This document shows, piece after piece, positions 7,616 to 16,744 of a DNA stretch of 64,000 nt (positions are counted from its first letter, which is position 1; each line of letters opens with the position of its first letter). Both the position numbers and the translations under genes were made by a program. Under the pieces are notes generated by a model, which was not told the origin of the DNA, did not search any database, and was given only the letters and a program-made list of their open reading frames with translations. Origin of the DNA: CBDFNC01 sp965249895 (GTDB lineage Bacteria > Pseudomonadota > Gammaproteobacteria > Enterobacterales > CBDFNC01); NCBI GenBank assembly GCA_965249895.1, contig CBDFNC010000005.1:434001-498000 (forward strand), given 5' to 3'.

Positions 7616-9988
7616 CTAGTTTTTAGTGCCATTCTTTTTAACGTCAACAGGTTCAAAACCTGCCGGATTTTCCTGTAAAGCGATCTCCAGCACGTCGTCA
7701 ATCCAGCGCACGGGTTTTATTTCCAGCGCCTCTTTCACATTGTCCGGGATCTCTTCCAGATCGCGTTTATTTTCAAACGGGATCAGCACAGTCTTAATGC
7801 CACCGCGAAGGGCGGCCAGTAGCTTCTCTTTTAAGCCGCCAATAGGCAATACCTCACCGCGCAGGGTGATCTCTCCTGTCATCGCCACGTCGGCCCTGAC
7901 CGGGTTGCCCGTTAAGCTGGATACCAAGGCGGTACACATAGCAATACCCGCACTCGGGCCATCTTTTGGCGTGGCGCCCTCAGGCACATGAACGTGGATA
8001 TCACGTTTCTCATAAAAATCTTTATTGATGCGAAGCTTATCCGCCCGCGAGCGAACCACTGTCATCGCCGCCTGAATAGACTCTTGCATCACGTCGCCAA
8101 GAGAACCCGTGTAGGTCAGCTTGCCTTTACCCGGAATAGATGCAGTTTCTATGGTCAGTAAATCACCACCCACTTCCGTCCAGGCTAAACCTGTGACCTG
8201 ACCGACTTGGTTCTGCTCTTCGGCTTTACCAAAGTCACATTTACGTACGCCCAGGAAGTCCTTCAGATTGTCGATATTCACCACGACTTTCTTCAGCTCT
8301 TTATTCAGCAGTATTCTCAACACCGCTTTACGGCAAAGCTTGGAAATTTCACGCTCCAGGCTACGCACACCGGCTTCACGAGTGTAGTAACGAATAATAC
8401 CGACGATGGCGCTGTCTTCAATATCGATTTCACCGGGTTTCAGACCGTTACGTTTGATCTGTTTTTCCACCAGATGTTGCTTGGCGATATTAAGCTTTTC
8501 GTCTTCCGTATAACCGGACAGACGAATGACTTCCATACGGTCCAGCAAAGGTCCCGGAATGTTCATGGAGTTTGACGTCGCCACAAACATCACGTCGGAC
8601 AGATCGTAGTCGACTTCCAGGTAGTGGTCGTTAAAGCTGTTGTTTTGCTCGGGATCCAGCACCTCAAGTAATGCAGAGCCCGGGTCGCCGCGCATATCTG
8701 AGGACATCTTGTCGATTTCATCCAGCAGGAACAGCGGGTTTTTCACCCCCACTTTCGACATTTTCTGGATAAGCTTACCCGGCATTGAACCAATGTAGGT
8801 GCGTCTGTGTCCGCGGATCTCCGCTTCATCACGCACGCCGCCCAGGGCCATACGCACATATTTACGCCCCGTAGACCTGGCGATAGACTGACCAAGGGAG
8901 GTTTTACCTACCCCCGGAGGACCAACCAGGCACAGGATAGGACCTTTCAGTTTATTAACCCGGCCTTGTACGGCTAGATATTCGAGAATACGCTCTTTTA
9001 CCTTCTCCAGGCCAAAGTGGTCTTTATCCAGGACTTCCTGCGCTTTAGACAGATCTTTCTTCACCTTAGAGCGCTTTTTCCATGGCACACCTAGCATCCA
9101 GTCGATATAGCTGCGCACCACGGTAGCTTCGGCAGACATAGGCGACATCATCTTAAGCTTGTTCAGCTCGGCAGTGGTTTTCTCCTTGCCTTCTTCCGTC
9201 ATGCCCGCTTCGTCAATTTTTATGGACAGCGCTTCAAATTCATCCGGCGCTTCGTCCAGCTCCCCAAGCTCTTTCTGAATGGCTTTCATTTGCTCATTCA
9301 GATAATACTCTCGCTGACTTTTTTCCATCTGTTTTTTCACTCTGCTGCGGATTTTCTTTTCCACTTGCAGAAGATCAATTTCAGACTCCATCATGGCCAT
9401 CAGATATTCAAGACGCTCAGGCACGGATGCGATTTCCAGTACCGTTTGCTTATCTTCCAGCTTCAATGGCATATGAGCCGCCATGGTATCGGCCAGACGC
9501 GCCGCGTCTTCGATACCACTGACAGAGGTCAGCACTTCGGGGGGGATTTTTTTATTGAGTTTAACGTAACCCTCAAACTGGCCTACCGCACTGCGGATCA
9601 GCACTTCTTCTTCTTTCTCGTCGATCTCTTCACTGGCCAGTACACTGGCTTGTACGACGAAATACTCTTCGCCCTCGGAAAACTCCTCAATCTTGGCGCG
9701 TTTGCTTCCTTCGACCAGTACTTTTACTGTGCCATCGGGTAGTTTTAATAGCTGAAGAATATTGGCAATAGTACCAACATCAAACATATCCGTTGTATCA
9801 GGATCATCCGTAGACGCATCTTTCTGCGCCACCAGCAATACTTGCTTATTCTGATCCATAGCCGCTTCAAGGCAGCTAATTGATTTTTCACGGCCGACAA
9901 ACAGTGGGATCACCATATGTGGATAGACAACCACGTCCCTCAAGGGTAATACAGGGATCTCAATGCGCTCTGAACGCTCAAAAGTCAT
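7616..9988 (-). CDS. lon: ATP-dependent protease Lon
   Basis: A 790-residue cytoplasmic ATP-dependent serine protease that degrades misfolded and regulatory proteins. It shows the N-terminal substrate-binding LON domain (from IPVLPLRDVVVYPHMVIPLF), the AAA+ module with Walker A GPPGVGKTS (about residue 360) and Walker B PLFLLDEIDKM. The C-terminal protease domain has the catalytic serine in PKDGPSAG and the partner lysine in LPIGGLKEKLL. Length and order match Lon of gammaproteobacteria (784 in E. coli). It is transcribed alone, downstream of the clpX terminator. A heat-shock-type promoter is visible upstream at 10031-10060. Confidence 0.97.
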   Translation of the reverse strand: MTFERSERIEIPVLPLRDVVVYPHMVIPLFVGREKSISCLEAAMDQNKQVLLVAQKDASTDDPDTTDMFDVGTIANILQLLKLPDGTVKVLVEGSKRAKIEEFSEGEEYFVVQASVLASEEIDEKEEEVLIRSAVGQFEGYVKLNKKIPPEVLTSVSGIEDAARLADTMAAHMPLKLEDKQTVLEIASVPERLEYLMAMMESEIDLLQVEKKIRSRVKKQMEKSQREYYLNEQMKAIQKELGELDEAPDEFEALSIKIDEAGMTEEGKEKTTAELNKLKMMSPMSAEATVVRSYIDWMLGVPWKKRSKVKKDLSKAQEVLDKDHFGLEKVKERILEYLAVQGRVNKLKGPILCLVGPPGVGKTSLGQSIARSTGRKYVRMALGGVRDEAEIRGHRRTYIGSMPGKLIQKMSKVGVKNPLFLLDEIDKMSSDMRGDPGSALLEVLDPEQNNSFNDHYLEVDYDLSDVMFVATSNSMNIPGPLLDRMEVIRLSGYTEDEKLNIAKQHLVEKQIKRNGLKPGEIDIEDSAIVGIIRYYTREAGVRSLEREISKLCRKAVLRILLNKELKKVVVNIDNLKDFLGVRKCDFGKAEEQNQVGQVTGLAWTEVGGDLLTIETASIPGKGKLTYTGSLGDVMQESIQAAMTVVRSRADKLRINKDFYEKRDIHVHVPEGATPKDGPSAGIAMCTALVSSLTGNPVRADVAMTGEITLRGEVLPIGGLKEKLLAALRGGIKTVLIPFENKRDLEEIPDNVKEALEIKPVRWIDDVLEIALQENPAGFEPVDVKKNGTKN

Positions 9989-10030
9989 TTTGTCCTCTCT
10001 GCTTTTTTTTTTTGGCCTGTTACTGAGGAG

Positions 10031-10060
10031 TATATTGGGGTAATCACTTGAGATTCAATG
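10031..10060 (-). promoter_or_regulatory. Candidate sigma-32 (heat-shock) promoter of lon
   Basis: On the minus strand the bases CATTGAATC, a gap of about 12 bases, then CCCCAATATA resemble the sigma-32 consensus (CTTGAA, 11-16 bases, CCCCAT). The site lies 43-72 bases upstream of the lon start codon. Lon is a classical sigma-32 regulon member in E. coli, which makes this the expected place. It is a match by eye only. Confidence 0.5.
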
Positions 10061-10080
10061 CTATGGCGGGGTTTTTTATG

Positions 10081-10110
10081 AAAAAACAAAAAAGGGGCCA
10101 CAGGCCCCTT
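10081..10110 (-). terminator. Intrinsic terminator of clpX
   Basis: On the minus strand AAGGGGCC, loop TGT, GGCCCCTT forms a perfect 8-bp stem directly followed by a run of T residues (complement of the A-rich stretch 10080-10093). It lies 22 bases after the clpX stop and isolates the clpP-clpX unit from lon. Confidence 0.9.
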
Positions 10111-10131
10111 GGTATTCTGATTAAATGCTAA

Positions 10132-11412
10132 TCAATCTGCGGATGCAACCTGACTTTCATTGCTTTGATAAATCAGGATAGGATCCGATTCGCCTCCAAT
10201 CACCGACTCATCCACCACCACTTTCGCCACATCTGCCATGGATGGCAGATCATACATGGTATTCAACAGCACCTGTTCCACAATAGAGCGCAGTCCACGA
10301 GCACCTGTTTTTCTCTCCATGGCTTTCTTTGCAATGGCCTGCAATGCATCTTCTCTGAACTCCAGCTCAACGTCTTCCAACTGGAATAGCGCTGAATATT
10401 GCTTGGTTAATGCATTCTTCGGCTCTTTCAGAATTTGGATCAAAGCGTCAGCATCGAGCTCAGTCAGTGTAGCGACCACAGGAAGTCGGCCAATAAACTC
10501 GGGGATCAAGCCATATTTTACTAAATCTTGCGGTTCAACCTTAGTAAATATCTCGGACAAGCTCGCCCTGTCATCTTTAGATTTTACCGTGGCGCCAAAG
10601 CCAATACCGGATCCGGTGTGAACACGCTGCTCAATTACCTTATCCAGGCCAGCAAAAGCACCGCCACAGATAAACAGGATCTTGGAAGTATCAACCTGCA
10701 GGAATTCCTGTTGCGGGTGCTTACGGCCGCCCTGAGGAGGAACTGAGGCGATAGTACCTTCAATCAGTTTTAATAAGGCCTGCTGTACCCCTTCACCGGA
10801 CACATCGCGAGTGATAGACGGGTTATCGGATTTACGGGAAATTTTGTCAATTTCATCGATATAAACGATACCTCGCTGGGCCTTTTCAACATCGTAATCA
10901 CATTTTTGCAGCAGCTTCTGGATGATATTTTCCACATCTTCACCCACGTAACCCGCTTCGGTCAGTGTAGTGGCGTCCGCCATGGTAAACGGTACGTCCA
11001 GCAACCTGGCCAGGGTTTCGGCAAGCAAGGTCTTACCGCTACCGGTCGGGCCGATCAGCAAGATATTACTCTTACCCAGCTCCACACCATCTGCAATGTC
11101 GCCGTTTCTCAGGCGCTTATAATGGTTATATACTGCAACCGCCAACACTTTCTTGGCGTGATCCTGACCGATAACGTAATCGTCCAGGTGTTCTCGAATT
11201 TCATGTGGCGTCGGAAGGCTATCGCCTTCTTTCTTAGGTGCTATCTCTTTAATTTCTTCACGAATAATGTCATTGCAAAGCTCAACACACTCGTCACAAA
11301 TATAAACAGAAGGACCAGCAATCAACTTCCTGACTTCATGCTGGCTCTTGCCACAGAATGAGCAGTAAAGAAGCTTGCCATTATCACCTTCTCCTTTGCG
11401 CTTATCTGTCAT
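10132..11412 (-). CDS. clpX: ATP-dependent Clp protease ATP-binding subunit ClpX
   Basis: A 426-residue AAA+ unfoldase that recognises tagged substrates and feeds them to ClpP. The N-terminal zinc-binding domain has four cysteines (CSFCGKSQHEV, then CDECVELC, residues 17-45). Walker A is GPTGSGKT (about residue 120), Walker B is IVYIDEIDKI, and the arginine-finger and sensor region follow (EFIGRLPVVATL). The IGF-type loop needed for ClpP docking is seen as SGIGFGATVKSK. The gene lies 101 bases downstream of clpP on the same strand, the standard clpPX arrangement, and has its own strong terminator. Confidence 0.97.
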   Translation of the reverse strand: MTDKRKGEGDNGKLLYCSFCGKSQHEVRKLIAGPSVYICDECVELCNDIIREEIKEIAPKKEGDSLPTPHEIREHLDDYVIGQDHAKKVLAVAVYNHYKRLRNGDIADGVELGKSNILLIGPTGSGKTLLAETLARLLDVPFTMADATTLTEAGYVGEDVENIIQKLLQKCDYDVEKAQRGIVYIDEIDKISRKSDNPSITRDVSGEGVQQALLKLIEGTIASVPPQGGRKHPQQEFLQVDTSKILFICGGAFAGLDKVIEQRVHTGSGIGFGATVKSKDDRASLSEIFTKVEPQDLVKYGLIPEFIGRLPVVATLTELDADALIQILKEPKNALTKQYSALFQLEDVELEFREDALQAIAKKAMERKTGARGLRSIVEQVLLNTMYDLPSMADVAKVVVDESVIGGESDPILIYQSNESQVASAD

Positions 11413-11513
11413 TGTTCAACCTCATCATTCTGGTATTTGCCTAACTATAAAACCTGGCAAATGCCAGTTTTCCGATTTCTATTCAAAGTTTAATTCACTG
11501 GACTGGAAATTGC

Positions 11514-12137
11514 CTATTCTCGGCGTTCCATTACAGTATCTACCAATCCATAATCAACCGCATCTTGGGATGTCATAAAATTATCTCTGTCCGTATCACG
11601 GGCAATAACATCATATTCCTGACCCGTGTGTTCAGCCAGCAGTTCATTCATGCGCTTTTTGATCCGGATAATTTCTTGCGCATGAATTTCAATATCTGAA
11701 GCCTGCCCCTGGAAACCACCCAATGGCTGGTGGATCATCACCTTAGAGTTAGGCAGACAATGGCGTTTTCCCTTCGCGCCCCCAGCAAGTAGGAAGGCGC
11801 CCATGCTCGCGGCCATACCCATACATACTGTGCTTACGTCTGGCTTAATGAACTGCATGGTATCATAAATTGACATACCCGCACTGATTGAACCACCTGG
11901 CGAGTTAATATAAAGGAAAATATCCTTATCCGGGCTCTCAGACTCCAGAAACAGCAGCTGGGCTGCAACCAAATTTGCCATATTATCTTCTATCGGTCCG
12001 GTCAGAAAGATAACACGGTCTTTTAGTAATCGAGAATATATATCATAAGAACGCTCGCCCTTAGCGGTTTGCTCAACAACCATAGGCACTAGTGCATTCA
12101 TGGGGTTTTGCGGCATATCATTGTACAGAATCGACAT
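11514..12137 (-). CDS. clpP: ATP-dependent Clp protease proteolytic subunit ClpP
   Basis: A 207-residue serine peptidase forming the tetradecameric chamber of ClpXP and ClpAP. The catalytic triad is visible: Ser in CMGMAASMGAFLL, His in SKVMIHQPLGG, and Asp in ARDTDRDNFM. The handle helix motif HAQEIIRIKKRMNELLAEHTG is complete. Length equals the E. coli precursor. A short N-terminal stretch (MSILYNDMPQNPMNALVPMVVEQT) probably includes a propeptide removed autocatalytically, as known for the family. It lies 134 bases downstream of tig, behind the tig terminator, so it probably has its own promoter, shared with clpX. Confidence 0.97.
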   Translation of the reverse strand: MSILYNDMPQNPMNALVPMVVEQTAKGERSYDIYSRLLKDRVIFLTGPIEDNMANLVAAQLLFLESESPDKDIFLYINSPGGSISAGMSIYDTMQFIKPDVSTVCMGMAASMGAFLLAGGAKGKRHCLPNSKVMIHQPLGGFQGQASDIEIHAQEIIRIKKRMNELLAEHTGQEYDVIARDTDRDNFMTSQDAVDYGLVDTVMERRE

Positions 12138-12202
12138 AAAATCTGCTGTCCTTAAACGTCAATAACCAGATACAAGGGAAATAGAAAGCCTTTGGTTATT
12201 GT

Positions 12203-12238
12203 AAAAAAAATGGCCCGATGAAACTCATACGGGCCATT
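12203..12238 (-). terminator. Intrinsic terminator of tig
   Basis: On the minus strand ATGGCCCG pairs with CGGGCCAT around a loop of about 12 bases and is followed by eight T residues. It begins 34 bases after the tig stop codon. Confidence 0.85.
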
Positions 12239-12271
12239 ATATGCGTTAGCAACGCCTATATGTCAAATTGA

Positions 12272-13585
12272 TTAAGCACCAGCTTGCGCTTTGTTCATAA
12301 CTTCATCAAACGCTGCTTCTTTTTCAGTCACTTTCGCTTTTTCAAGAATAAGCTCTACGGCTTGCTCTTCCATCGCTACGTTCTGAATATTTTGCAACAT
12401 TTCTTTGTTATTGTTGTAGTACTCAACCACTTCTTTTGGATCTTCGTAAGCTGAAGCTGTGGTTTCGATGATGCTTTGAACGCGAGCATCGTCAACCTTC
12501 AGTTCGTTAGCCTTGATCACTTCACCCAGAAGCAGGCCTACTTTAACCCGACGAATCGCTTGCTCTTCGAACAGCTCAGCCGGAAGCTCAGGCATGTTCT
12601 TAGGGTCCATCTGGCCACCGAAACGCTGCATAGCCTGCTGACGCAATACATTTACTTCGTTATCAGTCAGAGACTTAGGTACGTCGATTTGGTTAGCAGC
12701 AAGCAGTGCATCAAGCACTTTCTCTTTCACGTTGTTTTTCAACGTTTGCTCAAGTTCACGAACCATGTTTTTCTTAACTTCGGTTTTCAGCGCTTCCAGA
12801 TCACCGCTTTCCACACCGAACTTCTGTACGAACTCTTCAGTGATCTCAGGTAATTCCAGTTCTTCAACTAACGTTAGTTTGATAGCGAACTGTGCTGCTT
12901 TACCTTTCAGGTTTTCTGCGTGATAGTCTTCTGGGAAAGTCACTTCCACGTCAAACTCTTCACCTGCTTTTTTACCCTGGATACCGTCTTCGAAGCCCGG
13001 GATCATACGACCGCTGCCCAGTACCAGTTTGAAGCCGTCAGCCTTACCGCCTTCAAATATTTCACCGTCAACTTTACCTTCAAAGTCAACAGTTACCTGG
13101 TCTTCGTCAGCAGCCGCTTTTTCTACTTCATTCCAAGTAGCGTGCTGCTTACGTAGCGTTTCGACCATTTTTGCCAGATCTTCATCACCTACAGCAGCAG
13201 TCTGCTTTTCTACTTCAATATCAGCCAGCTCTTTCAATGCTACTTCTGGGTAGATTTCGAAAGTAGCAACAAACTGGAAGTCTTCGCCAGATGTACGCTC
13301 AGCAGGCTCAAGTGCAGGAGCTCCCGCTGGGTTTAGCTTTTCTGCGATTACTGCTTCAAAGAAGTTACGCTGCATTAGTTCGCCAGCTACTTCCTGAGAA
13401 ACCGCTTTACCGTAACGCTTCTCGATAACGCTAGGTGGCACTTTACCTGGACGGAAACCATCAATACGCTGGGTTTTAGCTAGTTGACGCAGGCGGTTTT
13501 TCAATTCCTGGTCATAGTTATCCGCAGGAACAGTGATTGTAAGGCGGCGTTCCAGACCTTGAGTCGTCTCAACAGAAACTTGCAT
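12272..13585 (-). CDS. tig: Trigger factor
   Basis: A 437-residue ribosome-associated chaperone and peptidyl-prolyl isomerase that meets nascent chains at the exit tunnel. The ribosome-binding signature GFRPGKVP lies near residue 44, in the domain beginning MQVSVETTQGLERRLTI. The FKBP-type domain (about 150-240) begins VTVDFEGKVDGEIFEGGKADG and carries GSGRMIPGFEDGI. The helical C-terminal arms run to the end. Length fits the family (432 in E. coli). The tig-clpP-clpX order is conserved across gammaproteobacteria. Confidence 0.97.
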   Translation of the reverse strand: MQVSVETTQGLERRLTITVPADNYDQELKNRLRQLAKTQRIDGFRPGKVPPSVIEKRYGKAVSQEVAGELMQRNFFEAVIAEKLNPAGAPALEPAERTSGEDFQFVATFEIYPEVALKELADIEVEKQTAAVGDEDLAKMVETLRKQHATWNEVEKAAADEDQVTVDFEGKVDGEIFEGGKADGFKLVLGSGRMIPGFEDGIQGKKAGEEFDVEVTFPEDYHAENLKGKAAQFAIKLTLVEELELPEITEEFVQKFGVESGDLEALKTEVKKNMVRELEQTLKNNVKEKVLDALLAANQIDVPKSLTDNEVNVLRQQAMQRFGGQMDPKNMPELPAELFEEQAIRRVKVGLLLGEVIKANELKVDDARVQSIIETTASAYEDPKEVVEYYNNNKEMLQNIQNVAMEEQAVELILEKAKVTEKEAAFDEVMNKAQAGA

Positions 13586-13928
13586 TTTTTTACCTCAAAT
13601 CCTTTCGGCATTATTGGCCGAATTCTCTATCAATAAAAGGTATTGATTACCTTTTAGAATTACTCAAAGCAGGCTCATCCTGCTTCAAAAACATACTATC
13701 GGAATCTTCCATACGGAATTTTTGACGCGACATTATAATCATGCTGGCTCGCAGAGTCGAGCCATGTTGGCGCGCAATCGGCGAATATAGCAATGCCAGC
13801 GACAAATAAAAAGGCCGAACTGGCAGAAAAGGCCGTATTGAATCAAAAAGCTGAGCCAGCTCTCGCCCTTTTCTTTATCAGTGGCGGCGTTATACTAGCG
13901 GGCTTTATCCCCTTGCAGGTTTGACACA
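13586..13928. other. Intergenic region upstream of tig, no gene seen
   Basis: These 343 bases separate the divergent tig and the small membrane protein gene. I find no RNA gene or strong hairpin-T-tract structure. It must hold the tig promoter (minus) and that of the next gene (plus). Short repeated words (AAGGCCGAACTGGCAGAAAAG near 13811) do not form a clear element. Confidence 0.5.
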
Positions 13929-14282
13929 TTGAGAGACTTTCGTTTTTCCGGGTTTAACGCCCACCCTATTGCGGTGGCGCTTATTTTTGTTATCTCTGTG
14001 GTGGTGTTTGTATATGCCTGTATACAAAGCTATTTGGCTCTGGGTCCACAAGTACAGGGCGCCGCACTGGTATTTAGTGACAAGTTCGCCCTTTTTTGGG
14101 CACCGCTAATGTCCCTGGAAAGTGGCAAAGGGTTTGGCTACGCCACCGGCGTTACTTTGCTGACAACCTTGTACTCGGTAGCCAGGTTTAAAGAGTCTTC
14201 TATTTATCGGTGGTTAAGCTACGCCAGTCTTCTCGTGTTCGGGGTGTTTCTTATTCTTGTGTTGCTAATCAGCCTGGTGTAA
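13929..14282 (+). CDS. Small integral membrane protein of unknown function
   Basis: A 117-residue protein I do not recognise. It has three predicted membrane segments: about 15-40 (VALIFVISVVVFVYACIQSYLAL), 68-85 and 92-117. The start used is TTG, preceded by GCAGG at a suitable distance. No ATG gives a better N-terminus in frame, so the true start is uncertain. The gene diverges from tig and stands at the edge of a decayed region with repeats and mobile-element debris. It may be an orphan lineage-specific gene. Coding confidence is moderate because of the TTG start. Confidence 0.5.
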   Translation: MRDFRFSGFNAHPIAVALIFVISVVVFVYACIQSYLALGPQVQGAALVFSDKFALFWAPLMSLESGKGFGYATGVTLLTTLYSVARFKESSIYRWLSYASLLVFGVFLILVLLISLV

Positions 14283-14489
14283 TTCTTTATCACTCTGTGA
14301 CCTAGGTATCCAGCCGGGTTACGGAGATAAACCGGAACGGATAGAATTAACCAATATCAAAATAATATTTGACCTTACGCCGACTCGCTGACAAAATTCC
14401 GCCGATTTTTCCTGCTGGCCTGCCCGACAGGAAAAATGGGAAACTCATCAGATCACGGAAATAAAGGTAACCATAGTTGCGGTCTTTGA

Positions 14490-14594
14490 AGGAGCAGATG
14501 CCTCTTTTTAGGCAAAAAGGGCGAAGCAAGTGCCAGCAAGGTTCACCGAACGTGCATCCATGCGCTTTACATCTCATCCCTGAGATGGGTTCGA
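14490..14594. repeat. Dispersed repeat family C, copy 1
   Basis: A stretch of about 105 bases from GGAGCAGATGCCTC to GAGATGGGTTCG, including CATGCGCTTTACATCTCATC. It recurs at 27407-27513 and, in its first 50 bases only, at 35093-35142. Both full copies end in ATCTCATC(C/A)(C/A)TGAGATGGGTTCG, in which CATCTCA and TGAGATG pair as a hairpin. The copies are non-coding. The region 14283-14489 before it shows nothing recognisable. Confidence 0.7.
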
Positions 14595-14689
14595 CTCCCA
14601 CAGATCTATTTTAATCTGTTACCCAGGTTTGACCGGTCCCAAAAATGGAATATCAATTCCAACAAAAAAACCAAACTCATTGGCCACAT

Positions 14690-14905
14690 TTTCAGGTGCT
14701 TTTACTTAATAGTGAATCCTGCGAGAACCAGGAACAGGCCCGCCGCTGTGATCGGGGACAAAAGCTGTACAGGAGGACCTTAGCTAAACGAAACACTGGT
14801 GAAAACCACAGCTTCCAGCAATTGATTCACAAAAACGTCACTCGTCAAAAGATTGGGAAGACGCTGCGAGTAGATTTATCCGTGGTACATCAGGGAACAG
14901 CGGAT
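14690..14905 (+). promoter_or_regulatory. Orphan cobalamin-riboswitch-like RNA
   Basis: The order of conserved blocks follows the cobalamin (adenosylcobalamin) aptamer: GGTGC (14695), GTGAATCCTGCGAGAACCAG (14712), CCCGCCGCTGTGATCGGGG (14739), CACTGG (14794), GGGAAGACGCTGCGAG (14855), ATCCGTGGTACATCAGGGA (14878). The usual AGGAGACC box before the end is altered (ATCAGGGAAC), so the aptamer may be degenerate. ATCCG (14878) and CGGAT (14900) can pair in front of a T run, a possible terminator platform. No cobalamin-related gene follows: the next feature is a tnpB remnant on the opposite strand. Confidence 0.6.
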
Positions 14906-14947
14906 TTTTTGTCTGGCTTACACGCCAGGTTTGCCGTCGCCTCTCTC

Positions 14948-15405
14948 TTAATTCCGGCGGCAATGGAAGGTGTCTAAGATCAGATTAATTGCTCGTTTCT
15001 TTATCACAAGGCTGGCATTGTTGTCAGCATTATCAATGTGTCCACAACGCACGCAAATAAACACCGATTGAGATTTGCGATTATCAGGGTGAATGTGACC
15101 GAAATTTGCACATTCTTGACTTGTGTGAGGCGCAGGCGCCTTAAACACCGCTTTACCTGCTTGATATGCTTTGTATTTGGTAAACGATTCCATCAAATGC
15201 CAGCCCGCACTTAACATCGCGCGATTTAGCCGCTTTTAAGTCCTCGAAGACAAGCACCTTAAACTGACTATCGACCAGTATTCGGCTGATTTTGTGACAG
15301 AAGTCCAGACGGTTATTGGCGCGTGTTATGGCTGCGCAGTGGCGGTGGATATCAACCCTGTGACACGCAGACCCAGAGTGAATTTACTACCTCAGAACAA
15401 TGGCT
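14948..15405 (-). pseudogene. Remnant of IS200/IS605-type tnpB
   Basis: Translations on the minus strand give two adjacent pieces of TnpB in different frames. The 5' piece (about 15240-15380) reads NRLDFCHKISRILVDSQFKV then LVFEDLK, which holds the second RuvC glutamate. The 3' piece (14948-15217) reads AGWHLMESFTKYKAYQAGKA, then a zinc-ribbon SQECANFGHIHPDN and CVRCGHIDNADNNAS, the last with the third RuvC aspartate. One zinc-ribbon cysteine is lost (ECANF in place of CxxC), residues between the pieces are missing, and the N-terminal half is absent. It is a non-functional relic; no tnpA is seen. Confidence 0.8.
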
Positions 15406-15485
15406 GAGCCTGGGGTAAAAATAAACAAAAAACGCGCAGAACGTCTTATATTTCTTATCTGGAGTAGGTTTTTTAGCGAGCAAAG

Positions 15486-16242
15486 ATGAGAGGAAAACAA
15501 CCACGGGTAAGGCTTATCTATGTCTCTCTCGTGATGATATTAAGTTTGCCCGAGTCTTCACTATTTACAAAAGAGCTTACCATTGCATTTCCCAAAGGAT
15601 TACCTCCCTGGACGTTTACCGAGACAGATAGAGGCATCGCCGTAGATCTGGTTCGTGAGGCGTTAAAATATAGGGGCCATACCCTGAAAACCAATTATAT
15701 CTCCCTGGCTCGCCTCAATCACAAGGTTATCCTGGACAAGGTTGATGCCCATGCCATGGTTGAATCTACTGTCCTTGAAGGTTTCTATTCGAAAGCCCTG
15801 ATGGAATTTCACACCAGTGTCATATCGCTGAAAATGAACCCTTTTCACCTCAAGGACATCTCCGATCTAAGCCACTATTCCATTCTGGCATTTCGTAATG
15901 CTCATCTGTTGTTTGAGGACGAGTTTCACCAGAAGCAACCCAGCCTACCGGGAGATAAGGGATCAGGAAAAGCAGGTGGCGTTACTTTATAAGGAACGCT
16001 ATGACACCATCTTACTGGATAAATACATCTTCCTGTACTTTAAAGAAAATAACTCGTTAACTGACACCAGCACCGCCGTCACGTTTAACAATATAGAGTC
16101 GCTCACAGTATAAAAAAAACCGGCTTTTGTGGTTTTTAAAAACAAACAATTACAGTTGGAATTTGATCTCGGGTTAAAATACCTGAAGGACAGCGGAAAA
16201 CAAGATCGAATTTTCAGCGGTTATATTAATAAACCTGAGTAA
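15486..16242 (+). pseudogene. Frameshifted SBP_bac_3-type periplasmic binding protein
   Basis: Three plus-strand frames read in succession give one family-like protein of about 250 residues. Frame 1 (15486 to about 15920) has a signal peptide and the amino-acid-binding-protein style opening ELTIAFPKGLPPWTFTETDR then GIAVDLVREAL. Frame 2 (about 15910-16110) reads NPAYREIRDQEKQVALLYKE then RYDTILLDKYIF. Frame 3 (about 16120-16242) reads KPAFVVFKNKQLQLEFDLGL and ends KPE-stop. At least two frameshifts mean it is inactive. These proteins often serve as solute sensors or ABC binding proteins; no transporter genes are adjacent. Confidence 0.75.
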
Positions 16243-16537
16243 GTGACGCACAGGAATTCAGGTGAACACGAATACATTCATCGGCTTTACGCAAATCATC
16301 CACCAGGGGTTTATCGCATAACAGCAGGCTCACTTGCTCCAATACGGGTAATATACGGTCATCGTGCTCTGCGCAACGGGAAAAGCGTTCTCCGGCACGT
16401 AAGAAATTGATTTCTCGACGTAACGAATCGCGGTACGAATCCATTAAGAAATAGGCGAGTTTGTTGTGTTGATCATCAGCGGCTAAAAGGACGGCAACGG
16501 AGTCGATTTGTTGCTGTAAACTAACGAGTCTTTTCAT
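16226..16537 (-). CDS. Small helical protein of unknown function
   Basis: A 103-residue protein, probably all helical and cytoplasmic (MKRLVSLQQQIDSVAVLLAA, then LAYFLMDSYRDSLRREINFL). No signal peptide and no recognised domain. It starts with a good ATG and overlaps by 17 bases the decayed 3' end of the opposite pseudogene. Even amphipathic heptad spacing suggests a helical bundle. Function unknown; coding likelihood moderate. Confidence 0.5.
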   Translation of the reverse strand: MKRLVSLQQQIDSVAVLLAADDQHNKLAYFLMDSYRDSLRREINFLRAGERFSRCAEHDDRILPVLEQVSLLLCDKPLVDDLRKADECIRVHLNSCASLTQVY

Positions 16538-16744
16538 ACAACGGCATCCCTAAAAAGTGTATTAGCATACAAATGGCGCGACCTTGCGCCTCTTGCGTAT
16601 AAACATGCCAGAATTATTTTTGAGATCCAAGTCAAATTTTTAATTCTGTTAATGCATTAAATGATGATATTAGTCACGCAGATATGTAAATGACTCCGTC
16701 TAAGCGTGATCACAATCAAACTAATTCCCGCCCAGAAACACTTC

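Noticed and set aside
9290..9742. 150-codon plus-strand ORF inside lon
   Set aside because: Antisense shadow of a strongly supported gene; composition is that of complemented Lon codons.
14645..14977. 110-codon plus-strand ORF
   Set aside because: It runs across the riboswitch-like RNA and its residues match no protein pattern.
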